Shown: positions 1 through 7,524, numbered from the stretch's first letter. The stretch: DNA of 19,872 bases from Candidatus Cloacimonadota bacterium (GCA_016938155.1 JAFGVF010000134.1:1-19872); one strand, 5' to 3'. Numbers and translations are program-made. The notes: generated by a model from the sequence alone, not told the origin.

Positions 1-134
1 AGCAGGTCGATTCATCGCAAGCAGAGAAAATAGCAAAGGAAATCGGTGCAAAGATAATCTCTATCGACCCGCTTGCAGAAAACTATATTGACAATCTGCA
101 GAAGGTAGGAAATATCATATCTGAAAGTATTTAA
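1..134 (+). CDS. znuA: Zinc/manganese ABC transporter substrate-binding protein, C-terminal end (partial)
   Basis: Only the last 43 codons are present, read from base 3 to the TAA at 132-134; the start lies upstream of the window. The C-terminus reads ...AKIISIDPLAENYIDNL... and ends NIISESI. A 'DPL-ENY--NL' ending is typical of the cluster A-I (ZnuA/TroA/PsaA) periplasmic metal-binding proteins, where the last helix packs on the C-terminal lobe. The family would capture Zn(2+) or Mn(2+) in the periplasm and deliver it to the permease encoded downstream. The ATPase gene starts 2 bp after this stop codon, so the genes are almost certainly co-transcribed and translationally coupled. The metal cannot be decided, because the ligand-bearing part is outside the window. 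The gene symbol is a family-level call. Confidence 0.72.
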   Translation, partial: QVDSSQAEKIAKEIGAKIISIDPLAENYIDNLQKVGNIISESI

Positions 135-136
135 AA

Positions 137-865
137 ATGAATAACAACCCGATAGAGATAAGAGAGCTTTCGTTCAGCTATGAAAGTATTCCTGTATTAG
201 AGGAAATCAACCTCGTAATCCGGAAGCAGGATTTCATGGCAATAATTGGACCAAATGGAGGAGGAAAAACTACTCTGATAAAGCTGATTCTGGGCGAATT
301 AGAACCTGATAAAGGAACGATTACCGTATTCGGCGAGAAGCCCTCAAAGGTCAGTCACCGGATTGGATATGTTCCTCAGTTTTCCACTTTTAACAAGCAA
401 TATCCCATAAGAGTGATGGAAGTCGTCTTAAGCGGAATGTTGAAGAAATTCTCACTAACTCCTTTTTACTCTCATGAGGAGAAACTTCAGGCATTGGAGA
501 TGTTGGAATCCATGAAGATTCAACATTTGAAAGATAATCAAGTCAGTAAACTGTCGGGCGGACAGATGCAGAGAATGTTGATTGCCCGTGCTATGATGAG
601 CAATCCCGAGATTCTGATTCTTGATGAGCCTACCGCCAGTGTTGATATTGTTATGGAACAGGATATTTTCGAGATACTTCATCAATTGAACCAGACCAAA
701 ACTATCATAGTAATTTCTCATGATGTGGCTTTTGTTTCATCATATGCCAATAAAGTGGTCTGCCTTAACAGAAACCTGGATATCCATGACCTCAAGGATG
801 TGGAAGTGAAGTATCCAAACGATAAGTCAAAGCAGACTCAAATTATACATAACTGCCATTTATAG
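137..865 (+). CDS. znuC: Zinc/manganese ABC transporter ATP-binding protein
   Basis: This 242-residue cytoplasmic ATPase powers metal import. All core ABC motifs are visible: Walker A GPNGGGKTT (38-46), Q-loop glutamine in VPQF (Q81), signature LSGGQ (139-143), Walker B ILILDEP with D163 and catalytic E164, D-loop SVD just after it, and the H-loop histidine in VISHD (H195). Length and the YVPQ---F---(F/Y)P-(R/T)V sequence match the ZnuC/TroB branch. The ATG at 137 follows the upstream stop by 2 bp and has no clear Shine-Dalgarno site, which suggests translational coupling; the permease gene begins 6 bp after this stop. Any Zur or MntR operator would sit upstream of the window. The Zn versus Mn specificity is unresolved, so the symbol is tentative. 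Confidence 0.9.
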   Translation: MNNNPIEIRELSFSYESIPVLEEINLVIRKQDFMAIIGPNGGGKTTLIKLILGELEPDKGTITVFGEKPSKVSHRIGYVPQFSTFNKQYPIRVMEVVLSGMLKKFSLTPFYSHEEKLQALEMLESMKIQHLKDNQVSKLSGGQMQRMLIARAMMSNPEILILDEPTASVDIVMEQDIFEILHQLNQTKTIIVISHDVAFVSSYANKVVCLNRNLDIHDLKDVEVKYPNDKSKQTQIIHNCHL

Positions 866-871
866 GATAGC

Positions 872-1705
872 ATGAACGGATTATTGTACGATTTCACACA
901 TTATCAATTCTTAATAAATGCTGTATTAGCAAGTATCTTTGCCAGCATCATTCTCGGCTTACTCGGTCCGTTGATTGTAGTGAAAAGGATATCGTCAATA
1001 TGTGGCGGAATAGCCCATTCTGCTTTAGGTGGTATCGGGATAGCAGTATTTCTTGGAATAGCCCCACTCTGGGGAGCATTAGGAGCTTCCATTGCAGCAG
1101 CTTTAGTAATCAGCTATACTAAATTGAAAGGCAGTCAGCACGAGGATATTATAATTAGTGTAATCTGGTCTCTTGGTATGGCGATAGGGTTGATTTTCAT
1201 TGCCATGACTCCCGGATACAATCGTAATATCATGACCTATCTATTTGGTAATATCCTGCTTGTCACAAACTCAGAGATTGTTGTATCTGTTGTCTTGAGT
1301 CTTATCGTATTTGCAGCTGTTTTTACTTTTTACAGACAGCTGATAGCTATCACTTTCGATGAAGAGTTTACAGTTGTCAGAAGACTTGGAAGAAATGTAT
1401 ATTTTGTCTTGTTGCTGTTAATGGTGTCAATAGCAGTTGTGATGCTTATAAAGATTACAGGAATGATTCTTGTTATTGCTCTGATGACATTGCCCTCCGC
1501 AACAGCCATGCTGTTTGTGGATAAAATGAGCAAAGTGATGTTTTGGTCTGTAGTCCAAAGCTTAATTTATTGCTTAACGGGATTAGTGGTAGGCTATCTG
1601 TTAAACTTGCCGATTGGAGCTACGATAATTGTGATTTGTAGTCTCAGTTACTTTGTTCTGTTGCTTTTAAAAAAGAATCTTTGTTGTTCGGGAAATAAGC
1701 AGTAA
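872..1705 (+). CDS. znuB: Zinc/manganese ABC transporter permease (ABC-3 family)
   Basis: A 277-residue, strongly hydrophobic protein with about eight or nine predicted membrane segments. It begins with the family-typical NAVLASIFASIILGLLGPLIVVKR block, followed by SICGGIAHSALGGIGIAVFLG, the most conserved permease signature, and a later GMILVIALMTLPSATA stretch. It forms the inner-membrane channel for the metal delivered by the upstream binding protein and energised by the upstream ATPase. It starts 6 bp after the ATPase stop (same operon). Its last 20 codons (from 1644) overlap antisense with the 3' end of the convergent kinase gene. That tail is lysine/cysteine-containing, lies beyond the last membrane segment and looks unconserved. 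There is no room for a terminator between the two genes. Confidence 0.9.
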   Translation: MNGLLYDFTHYQFLINAVLASIFASIILGLLGPLIVVKRISSICGGIAHSALGGIGIAVFLGIAPLWGALGASIAAALVISYTKLKGSQHEDIIISVIWSLGMAIGLIFIAMTPGYNRNIMTYLFGNILLVTNSEIVVSVVLSLIVFAAVFTFYRQLIAITFDEEFTVVRRLGRNVYFVLLLLMVSIAVVMLIKITGMILVIALMTLPSATAMLFVDKMSKVMFWSVVQSLIYCLTGLVVGYLLNLPIGATIIVICSLSYFVLLLLKKNLCCSGNKQ

Positions 1706-3461
1706 ACTCAGAACCTTCACCTTCAATACTCTTTACTCTAATATCGCCACCGGCTTTTCGAATGTAATCATAACATAAATACAAACCCAAGCCGGCACCT
1801 TTCTCGGAATTAGTTCCAAAAGTGGATTTATTCATATCCAGTTTAAAGAGTTTATCGATGTTTTCTTGTGAAATTCCAATTCCTGAATCAGCAATGGTGA
1901 TAGCTGTAAATTCTTCATCAATACTTGCTGTCAGGGTAATTGTTTGCCCTGAAGGTGTGAATTTAATTGCATTGCTGAGGATGTTTCTTAGCACTAATGA
2001 GGGTATGTTTTTATCGCAGAATACTTCAATATCTTCATTAATCTTATTGATTAAGATAATTCCTTTTTTCTCGATGAAAGTGCGATTGAGAGATATAACG
2101 GAATCCAGTATGGGCAGAAGATTGACTTGCTTGAATTTCAGTTCAGAGTCTTTCAGATTATTCCTGCCCCATTGAAGCAGATTGTCTAAGAGAAATATTG
2201 TTGCTTTTGTATCCAGATATAGTCCCGAAAGCATGTCCCGCAATTCATCAGGAGAAAGTTCCCCTGCATTTTGAAGTAACTCCAAAGCTGAGTAGATATT
2301 ATTAATTGGACCCCGGAGGTCATGTGCAATAACGGAGAAAAGCTTATCTCTGACAGTAACTGCTTGAGCTAATTCAATGTTGTGAAGTCGATAAATCTCT
2401 TTGTCTTTCTCGTGCTCTTTAGTCTTATATTGCACTTGCAATTCAGCAAGCTTCTGTCGGTGTAATCTGGTATTGTAGTCATCGGAAGCCCTTTTATATT
2501 CCTGTAGGAAATAGAAAGCTTTCTCAAAATCTTTCATCTCTTCATAGGTTCGTGTGAGAATTTCAAGGGCTGATTTTATAAGCTCTACATAGGAAGCTTT
2601 CCGTGCAAGTGCTAAGCCTTCTTCGGTTTTCTTGATTGCTTCATCGTACTCTTTCAATAAAAGGAGGCATTCACCTAAATTGACATACCCTCTCGATAGT
2701 GAGCGGATATCCTGAGTCTCCACTTTCAGGTTCACTGATTTCTCAAAGTACTGCTTACTCTTGTGATAGTTTCCAAGACTGGCTTCAATTATTCCTAAAT
2801 TATTATAGATATTGGCAATTCCGGTGTAATCATTCATTTTCTGGAATACTTCCAAACTTTCTGTGTAGAGTTGTTTTGCTTTTATATAATCACAACTTCT
2901 ATTGTATACTGCACCGAGACTGATAAGAATATTGTTGATGAACAGAGATTTCTTCTCAAAATCCTCGTCATCAGGAGTTAGAATTTTCTTACCTTCATTG
3001 AAACAATAAAGGAAGCATTCTTCAGCCTGCTTCAGGTCGTTCAGGTGGTTATAAATGATTCCGAAGTCGTTTTTTATGACTAATTCTGCAAACTTCTCAT
3101 CAGGGGGACACTTGGCTTTTGCAATGTAAAGATGAGTGAATGCTTCTTCGTAATTTGCCTGACTATATTCAATAACTGCTAACTTTCTATATAAAATGGC
3201 TGCTTCTAAATTCGGGCCTTCCTCGACATCATAAAAGGGTAGCTTTTTTAGGATAAACTCCTTCGCATTTTTAAACTTGGTGAGTCCAATAAGTTCATCC
3301 GCAAAATCCTGAATGATATTCCACTTCTCATTTGGATTCCCTTTCATCCAAGCCAATTCTATTTCTTTAAGTGCTAAGTCGAATTCTGTAACTACCGCCT
3401 TATAAGCACTATCATAATGCTTTTGAACAACTTCATTCTCAAAGCTTCTTCCCATCCCCAT
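1644..3461 (-). CDS. Soluble TPR-containing sensor histidine kinase
   Basis: A 605-residue two-component sensor with no signal peptide or membrane segment, so probably cytoplasmic. Residues ~86-328 form about six TPR-like helical hairpins (for example NNLGIIEASLGNYHKSKQYF and YVNLGECLLLLKEYDEAIKK), which usually bind proteins or peptides. A charged coiled-coil linker (~331-372) follows. The HisKA H-box FSVIAHDLRGPINN places the phosphoacceptor at H380. The ATPase domain has N-box N497, G1 box DSGIGIS from D525 and G2 box GAGLGL at 555-560, so it looks catalytically intact. On the minus strand an AAGGAAAG site lies just before the ATG at 3461; an ATG two codons later is an alternative start. 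It follows the cca-like gene by 32 bp. No partner regulator is adjacent; the regulator at 11369-12007 is only a distant candidate. Confidence 0.88.
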   Translation of the reverse strand: MGMGRSFENEVVQKHYDSAYKAVVTEFDLALKEIELAWMKGNPNEKWNIIQDFADELIGLTKFKNAKEFILKKLPFYDVEEGPNLEAAILYRKLAVIEYSQANYEEAFTHLYIAKAKCPPDEKFAELVIKNDFGIIYNHLNDLKQAEECFLYCFNEGKKILTPDDEDFEKKSLFINNILISLGAVYNRSCDYIKAKQLYTESLEVFQKMNDYTGIANIYNNLGIIEASLGNYHKSKQYFEKSVNLKVETQDIRSLSRGYVNLGECLLLLKEYDEAIKKTEEGLALARKASYVELIKSALEILTRTYEEMKDFEKAFYFLQEYKRASDDYNTRLHRQKLAELQVQYKTKEHEKDKEIYRLHNIELAQAVTVRDKLFSVIAHDLRGPINNIYSALELLQNAGELSPDELRDMLSGLYLDTKATIFLLDNLLQWGRNNLKDSELKFKQVNLLPILDSVISLNRTFIEKKGIILINKINEDIEVFCDKNIPSLVLRNILSNAIKFTPSGQTITLTASIDEEFTAITIADSGIGISQENIDKLFKLDMNKSTFGTNSEKGAGLGLYLCYDYIRKAGGDIRVKSIEGEGSEFTAYFPNNKDSFLKATEQSN

Positions 3462-3493
3462 TTTTCTTTCCTTAAGCTAATCTTTTCATAATA

Positions 3494-4837
3494 TTAACGA
3501 AGTAACTCCTTCAACAGCTTTTCTTTATCCCATTCGGGATGTTCAAGCCAGAGCTCCTTAGCTTCGTTGATTATCTGCCCGATTTCTTCCCCTTCCTTTA
3601 TCCCGAAAGTTTTCATGACATCATGTCCGGTTAAAGGGAAAGGTTTCCCCGAGTAATCATCTTTTATCTTCATCAGTCTGGTTTTTAGACCTTGAATTTG
3701 TAAAGGCAGATTATATTCCGAAGCGTGGGAAACATTGTCTGCATGCACCAAATCAAACAGCTTGTCAGTTAAATCGCCTAACTGGTGATATATTCGACGA
3801 AGTGTTTTATCGGTAAGCTTTTCCCCGAGCTTACCGGCTCCTTTCAGACGCATGTGATTTTTTACTAATATACAAACATTGGCAATAAAAATTTTCGAAT
3901 ATCTCAAATCTGTAAGCATTTCCTGAGATATATCGGCACTTATCAGTTCATGTCCGTAGAAATGAATTCCCTTATCATCTTCAGATACACAGCTTTGTTT
4001 GCCGACATCATGCAGGAGGGCAGCCATTCGAACTTCCAAATCCCTGGGAGAATTTTCCACAACGCGTAAAGTATGCTCCCAAACATCACCGAAGTGATAT
4101 TTATTCTGTTCCAGATTTTTCAGGTTTATCAATTTGGGAAACACGAATTCCATTATCCCCATTTCAAGCATTAAATTCAAGCCGTAACTCACATTATCAC
4201 CGACCAGAATCTTTGACAATTCATCTTTGATCCTTTCTCTTGATATGAAGCGAAGTTTATCTGCATGCTTCTTCATTCCTGATGCAGTAACTTCCTCAAT
4301 CCGGAAGTGAAATCTTGCGGCAAATCTAATAGCCCTCAAAGTTCTGAGGGGGTCTTCCACAAAGATTATATCAGGATCCGAAGTAGAGCGAATTACACCT
4401 TCTTCAATATCTTTAAAACCGTTACCGCTGAGGTCGAGTATCTCACCGGTCACAACATTCTGGATAAGAGAATTAATGGTGAAATCTCTTCTGAAAATGT
4501 CATCTTCAATCGTTCCATGTGCAACATCAGGTTTACGGGATTTATCTCGATAGGATTCTCTACGGGTCATGACAAATTCAATCGAATAGTGATTAATGCG
4601 AACCATAGCCGTTCCGAAATTCTCAAAAATTACCGGTTCTGAGCTTATACCTTGTTCATGAAGATAGCGTGCAAGCTTGATACCGCCTTCCGGTAAAGCA
4701 ACAACTATATCCATATCATCCGATTTACTTTCTCGGTTCATGACTTTGTCTCGGACATAGCCACCTACCAGGAAAGTGCAATTTTCGAATTCTGTATTGA
4801 TAATACTGTTTTTAATTAATTCCCTTATTGCGTCCAA
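3494..4837 (-). CDS. cca: tRNA nucleotidyltransferase / poly(A) polymerase family protein with HD domain
   Basis: A class II nucleotidyltransferase of 447 residues. The head shows FLVGGYVRD (22-30), the metal-binding pair in DMDIVV (D41, D43), then RRDFTINSL and EDPLRTLRAIRFAARF, which shape the nucleotide- and tRNA-binding neck. An HD phosphohydrolase-type domain follows, with LLHDVGK (H276, D277). Family members add or repair the CCA end of tRNA; some bacteria split this into separate CC- and A-adding enzymes, so the exact activity is open. The start is TTG (CAA at 4835-4837 on the + strand): an AGGA site lies 6 bases upstream on the coding strand and an in-frame stop lies a few codons further upstream with no ATG between. 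It is the first gene of a minus-strand pair with the TPR kinase and is divergent from the AsmA-like gene. Confidence 0.88.
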   Translation of the reverse strand: MDAIRELIKNSIINTEFENCTFLVGGYVRDKVMNRESKSDDMDIVVALPEGGIKLARYLHEQGISSEPVIFENFGTAMVRINHYSIEFVMTRRESYRDKSRKPDVAHGTIEDDIFRRDFTINSLIQNVVTGEILDLSGNGFKDIEEGVIRSTSDPDIIFVEDPLRTLRAIRFAARFHFRIEEVTASGMKKHADKLRFISRERIKDELSKILVGDNVSYGLNLMLEMGIMEFVFPKLINLKNLEQNKYHFGDVWEHTLRVVENSPRDLEVRMAALLHDVGKQSCVSEDDKGIHFYGHELISADISQEMLTDLRYSKIFIANVCILVKNHMRLKGAGKLGEKLTDKTLRRIYHQLGDLTDKLFDLVHADNVSHASEYNLPLQIQGLKTRLMKIKDDYSGKPFPLTGHDVMKTFGIKEGEEIGQIINEAKELWLEHPEWDKEKLLKELLR

Positions 4838-4864
4838 TTTATTTCCTAATGTTTAATTTATCGA

Positions 4865-4893
4865 AATATTTCTAAATCACAATCATTCGTCAA
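4865..4893 (-). promoter_or_regulatory. Predicted promoter of the cca-kinase unit
   Basis: On the minus strand TTGACG (complement of 4888-4893) is followed by a 17-bp spacer and AATATT (complement of 4865-4870). This is a 5/6 and 4/6 match to the sigma-70 consensus, about 28 bp upstream of the TTG start. The -35 overlaps the 7-bp inverted repeat at 4881-4898. It is an inference from sequence only. Confidence 0.35.
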
Positions 4894-4898
4894 TGATT
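4881..4898. promoter_or_regulatory. Inverted repeat between divergent genes, possible operator
   Basis: AATCATT (4881-4887), a 4-base centre CGTC, then AATGATT (4892-4898) form a perfect 7-bp dyad in the 143-bp region between the divergent cca-like and AsmA-like genes. It overlaps the predicted -35 of the cca-kinase promoter, where a repressor could act. There is no T-tract after it, so it is not a terminator. The binding factor is unknown. Confidence 0.35.
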
Positions 4899-4980
4899 AT
4901 TCTTGATTTCCATGTTTATCTCTTGCCAAGTTCAGCCCGTTTTACTTTTCTTGATTATCAGTTTTCTCATGGAGCGTATT

Positions 4981-6693
4981 ATGAAAAAGTTTTTGATTAT
5001 TACCGGCATTGTTGTCGTTGCCCTTATTCTGGTTATAGTACTGGGGGGCTATTTCACAGCAAATCGTTTCTTCAAAGCCGAGAGCGGTTTCTCGCTTAGG
5101 GCTACTCTTTCCGATGCTATGGATAAAAAAGTGAATTATGATGATTTGAAAGTAAAGATAGGTCTTGGGATAAAGCTTGAACTGGTTAATTTCACTATTC
5201 TTGATGCTGTTCATCCGGAGCAACCTATTGTTAAGGCAGGGAAAGTTTACGCAAACATGAAGCTTTTGCCTTTACTTTCCAAGAAGATAGATGTCGTTAA
5301 AATCATTATTGATGATCCTCAGATATACTACAATGATGAGATAGCTAAAAGTAGTGCAAAGCCTAAAAAAGAGAAAAAGGTTGAGACTGATTCACCCAAG
5401 AAAGAGAAACAATCCTTTGCCCTTTCTGTCCCCGAAATCATTATCAACAACGGGCAAATGCAATATGAATCCCATACTGACACTCTCAGAGTAAGTAATA
5501 TAAATCTGAGGCTTCAATTAAAAGCTAAAAGCTTTGAGAAAGGCAAAGAGGATTATTCCGGAAGCTTGATTATTAAGAACATTGATGGCTCATACGGTCC
5601 TTTTGAGTGGAACAAGGCATCCGGTTCTATTTCGGTTAATCAGGATAAACTATCTTGTGAAGAGCTGATTTTTGCCACTTCACTCGGGAACTATTGGATG
5701 ACTCTTGAGTTTAACAACTGGCGTAATCTCAATAAACCTGATGTTACGAGACCTGATTTTAAATTTCATGTAATTTCTCCCGAGGCAGATTTTACGCAAC
5801 TGACAAAATCAAAGCCGAAAGAGGAGTCTGTACCGGACAGTCTTGCTTCCATTGAAGAGATTCAGGTGGAGGAGGTAGCCAGCAGGAGCAGTTCTATCAC
5901 CCTTCCGCTGGACATTAGAGGGATTGTGGATTTCAAGAAGGTTAAGACCGATTTCATTGATATTTCCAATCTGCAACTCTTACTTGGTACTGATGCCAAC
6001 AAGATGTATCTGAATGCAAAAACAACTATTGCGAAAGGCGATATCAGCTTAGAAACCACGCTTGTTAATGGTGAAACCAGTTCGCTGAAAGACTTGGGTT
6101 ATAAAGGGGATTTGATTATAAAGCACCTTAATCTGGAGGAGATTTCCACCAAGCTTATCAAACAGAAGTTACTTGAGGGTAATCTTGATGCCGAATTCGA
6201 TGTGCAAGGTACGGGTATAGGTTTGCAGGAGATTATTTCGACCATGGAAGGTGTGGGTACTATTTCCATGAAGGATGGATTCTTCTATCTGCCCAAGGGT
6301 GTGAAAGAGTTTGGAAAGTATGCTAAAACATTGAAGCAGGATAAGGTTGCGGTGGAGATTGAGAATGTTTCGACATACACAAAAGGGATATTAAAACTGG
6401 ATAACCTTACCGCAACATCTGAGATTGCAGATGCGAGAGTTACAGGCTACATTAAATTAAGTGGATATATCAGCACTCAAGTCAATGGAAAGGTCTCTAA
6501 GCAAGTAAGTAAAGAGCTTAAAATCCCAGGTAAAGAAGTGTTCTTTGATGAAGAGGGAAAACTTGGCTTCAAGGTTACAGTCAAGGGTCCTTTCGATAAA
6601 CCGGAAGTTAAATTCCATTGGGCAAAGCTCACAGGTCAGGTCTGGAAGAATGTTAAACGAGGGATGGGAAACCTGATTAAGGGTATATTCTAA
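4981..6693 (+). CDS. AsmA-like inner-membrane-anchored envelope protein
   Basis: The 570-residue product starts with a short basic tip and one membrane helix (about residues 4-26, FLIITGIVVVALILVIVLGG), leaving the rest in the periplasm. The body is beta-rich, with the repeated amphipathic strands seen in AsmA/TamB/YhdP-type bridge proteins; the early 'LSDAMDKKV' region and a C-terminal 'VKGPFDKPEVKF' strand fit this family. Such proteins form hydrophobic grooves thought to move phospholipids to the outer membrane; that role here is inferred. Two low-complexity charged linkers (KPKKEKK around 127-143 and the acidic, serine-rich stretch near 276-305) separate the strands. The ATG at 4981 is preferred over upstream in-frame ATGs because GGAG lies 6 bases before it and the resulting N-terminus is a clean signal anchor. 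It is monocistronic, with a terminator 20 bp after the stop. Confidence 0.75.
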   Translation: MKKFLIITGIVVVALILVIVLGGYFTANRFFKAESGFSLRATLSDAMDKKVNYDDLKVKIGLGIKLELVNFTILDAVHPEQPIVKAGKVYANMKLLPLLSKKIDVVKIIIDDPQIYYNDEIAKSSAKPKKEKKVETDSPKKEKQSFALSVPEIIINNGQMQYESHTDTLRVSNINLRLQLKAKSFEKGKEDYSGSLIIKNIDGSYGPFEWNKASGSISVNQDKLSCEELIFATSLGNYWMTLEFNNWRNLNKPDVTRPDFKFHVISPEADFTQLTKSKPKEESVPDSLASIEEIQVEEVASRSSSITLPLDIRGIVDFKKVKTDFIDISNLQLLLGTDANKMYLNAKTTIAKGDISLETTLVNGETSSLKDLGYKGDLIIKHLNLEEISTKLIKQKLLEGNLDAEFDVQGTGIGLQEIISTMEGVGTISMKDGFFYLPKGVKEFGKYAKTLKQDKVAVEIENVSTYTKGILKLDNLTATSEIADARVTGYIKLSGYISTQVNGKVSKQVSKELKIPGKEVFFDEEGKLGFKVTVKGPFDKPEVKFHWAKLTGQVWKNVKRGMGNLIKGIF

Positions 6694-6712
6694 CAACCTC
6701 TTTTCTTGTTAT

Positions 6713-6744
6713 AGGGAAAGCACTGCATGTTCTTTCCCTTTTTT
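6713..6744 (+). terminator. Rho-independent terminator after the AsmA-like gene
   Basis: AGGGAAAG (6713-6720) pairs perfectly with CTTTCCCT (6732-6739) across an 11-base loop, and the stem runs into six consecutive T residues (6739-6744). It lies about 20 bp after the AsmA-like stop codon on the + strand. Confidence 0.82.
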
Positions 6745-6861
6745 GTTTCCTAAAGCCTGCATAAACATGTTTTTCCAACTGATTTTATTGAGATTCAAAG
6801 TTAGAAATATTTATCAAATTCTGTCACTTTTTTCATTTTTTCAACATTATGTCCCAATCAA

Positions 6862-6973
6862 ACACACGGGAATCTCTCGGGACTCACACGGGACTCTCTC
6901 GGGAATCTCTCGGGCATACCCCCGAGTTATTCACATTTTGTTCATAAGTTTTTCCCGTTTTTATCCCGTGTGT
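6862..6973 (+). repeat. Intergenic iterated element, copy A: five 11-bp repeats plus DnaA-box-like site
   Basis: Five uninterrupted 11-bp units occupy 6863-6917, all fitting C(T/A)C(T/A)CGGG(A/C)(A/C)T. After exactly 8 bp come GTTATTCACA (6926-6935) and a T-rich tail to 6954. The whole block is bracketed by a perfect 9-bp inverted repeat, ACACACGGG (6862-6870) and CCCGTGTGT (6965-6973). A smaller hairpin, CTCGGG/CCCGAG with a 6-base loop, lies at 6909-6926. The element sits between the terminator at 6713-6744 and the rimI promoter, so it is probably not part of either transcript. A second copy with the same layout is at the right end of the window (19792-19872), which shows that this is a dispersed element. 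The function is unknown. Confidence 0.8.
6927..6935 (+). promoter_or_regulatory. DnaA-box-like site in element copy A
   Basis: TTATTCACA matches the E. coli DnaA box consensus TTATNCACA. About one such match per 20 kb on both strands would be expected by chance at this base composition, so the site alone is weak. Its weight comes from being conserved at the same distance from the 11-bp repeats in the second copy, where it reads TTATCCACA. Confidence 0.4.
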
Positions 6974-7018
6974 CAGATTAGGAGATAACAGGAATAGGGA
7001 GGCAAAAATTAATCAATC

Positions 7019-7048
7019 TTGACACTTGACTCTAATAATGTAACTTTG
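7019..7048 (+). promoter_or_regulatory. Predicted promoter of the rimI-nadB-tmk-ctp-regulator operon
   Basis: A perfect TTGACA (7019-7024), a 16-bp spacer and TAACTTTG (7041-7048) lie 27 bp upstream of the rimI ATG. The -10 is a poor sigma-70 hexamer but fits the Bacteroidetes pattern TTG-N19-TAnnTTTG exactly. Downstream, AGGA about 7 bases before the ATG serves as the ribosome-binding site. Confidence 0.5.
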
Positions 7049-7074
7049 TGACACAATAAGTATTAGGATTTCAG

Positions 7075-7524
7075 ATGGAAATAGAAATAGTAAAAATGAC
7101 TTTCGAGCATCTTCCTGTGATACTGGAAATTGAGAAAGAGCTATTCTCGGAACCTTGGTTGGAAGAGTATTTTAAGTTTGAAATAGAACAGGGAGATTCC
7201 CTTACAGCCTTCCATAAGGAAACAGGCGAGATAGTCGGTTACATTTGTGGTTGGGCGGTTCTGGATGAATTTTCAATAACAAATGTGGGGGTTGCTAAAC
7301 GATTCCAGAAGCAGGGGATAGCTGAAAGAATGCTGGAATTGCTTTTAAGTAGAAAAGTATCGGAGGGAGTGGTAGTGTTTTATTTAGAAGTGCGGGAATC
7401 TAATCTTCCGGCTATTAATCTTTACAGGAAAACAGGCTTTACAACAATAGGAAAACGATTGAAGTACTATCGAAATCCTGTCGAGGATGCTATCGTAATG
7501 AAATACACACATCTACCGGAATAG
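7075..7524 (+). CDS. rimI: Ribosomal protein S18 alanine N-acetyltransferase (GNAT family)
   Basis: A 149-residue GNAT acetyltransferase, close to the usual RimI length. Acetyl-CoA-binding motif A reads VGVAKRFQKQGIAERML (Q/R-x-x-G-x-A loop). The C-terminal block LEVRESNLPAINLYRKTGF continues to YYRNPVEDAIVM, which is the RimI signature, and the N-terminal EPW also fits. The enzyme transfers acetyl from acetyl-CoA to the N-terminal alanine of ribosomal protein S18 in the cytoplasm; relatives can have broader targets. The tsaB/tsaD genes that often flank rimI are absent here. It is the first gene of a five-gene operon, with nadB starting 15 bp after its stop. Confidence 0.85.
   Translation: MEIEIVKMTFEHLPVILEIEKELFSEPWLEEYFKFEIEQGDSLTAFHKETGEIVGYICGWAVLDEFSITNVGVAKRFQKQGIAERMLELLLSRKVSEGVVVFYLEVRESNLPAINLYRKTGFTTIGKRLKYYRNPVEDAIVMKYTHLPE

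Noticed and set aside
4903..4980. Longer N-terminus for the AsmA-like protein from the upstream ATG
   Set aside because: It would put 26 extra residues before a clear signal anchor. The GGAG ribosome-binding site fits the ATG at 4981, and no site precedes 4903 convincingly.
6863..6917. 11-bp direct repeats as a CRISPR array
   Set aside because: Units abut with no spacers, are far too short for CRISPR repeats, and no cas genes are present.
6862..6973. Chromosomal replication origin
   Set aside because: There is one DnaA-like box per copy rather than a cluster, no dnaA/dnaN/gidA neighbourhood, and at least two copies lie within 13 kb, so it is not a unique origin.
6743..6988. Plus-strand reading frame of 81 codons through element copy A
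   Set aside because: The repetitive peptide (GISRDSHGTLSGISR) is simply the 11-bp repeat array translated; the frame starts inside the terminator T-tract and has no ribosome-binding site.
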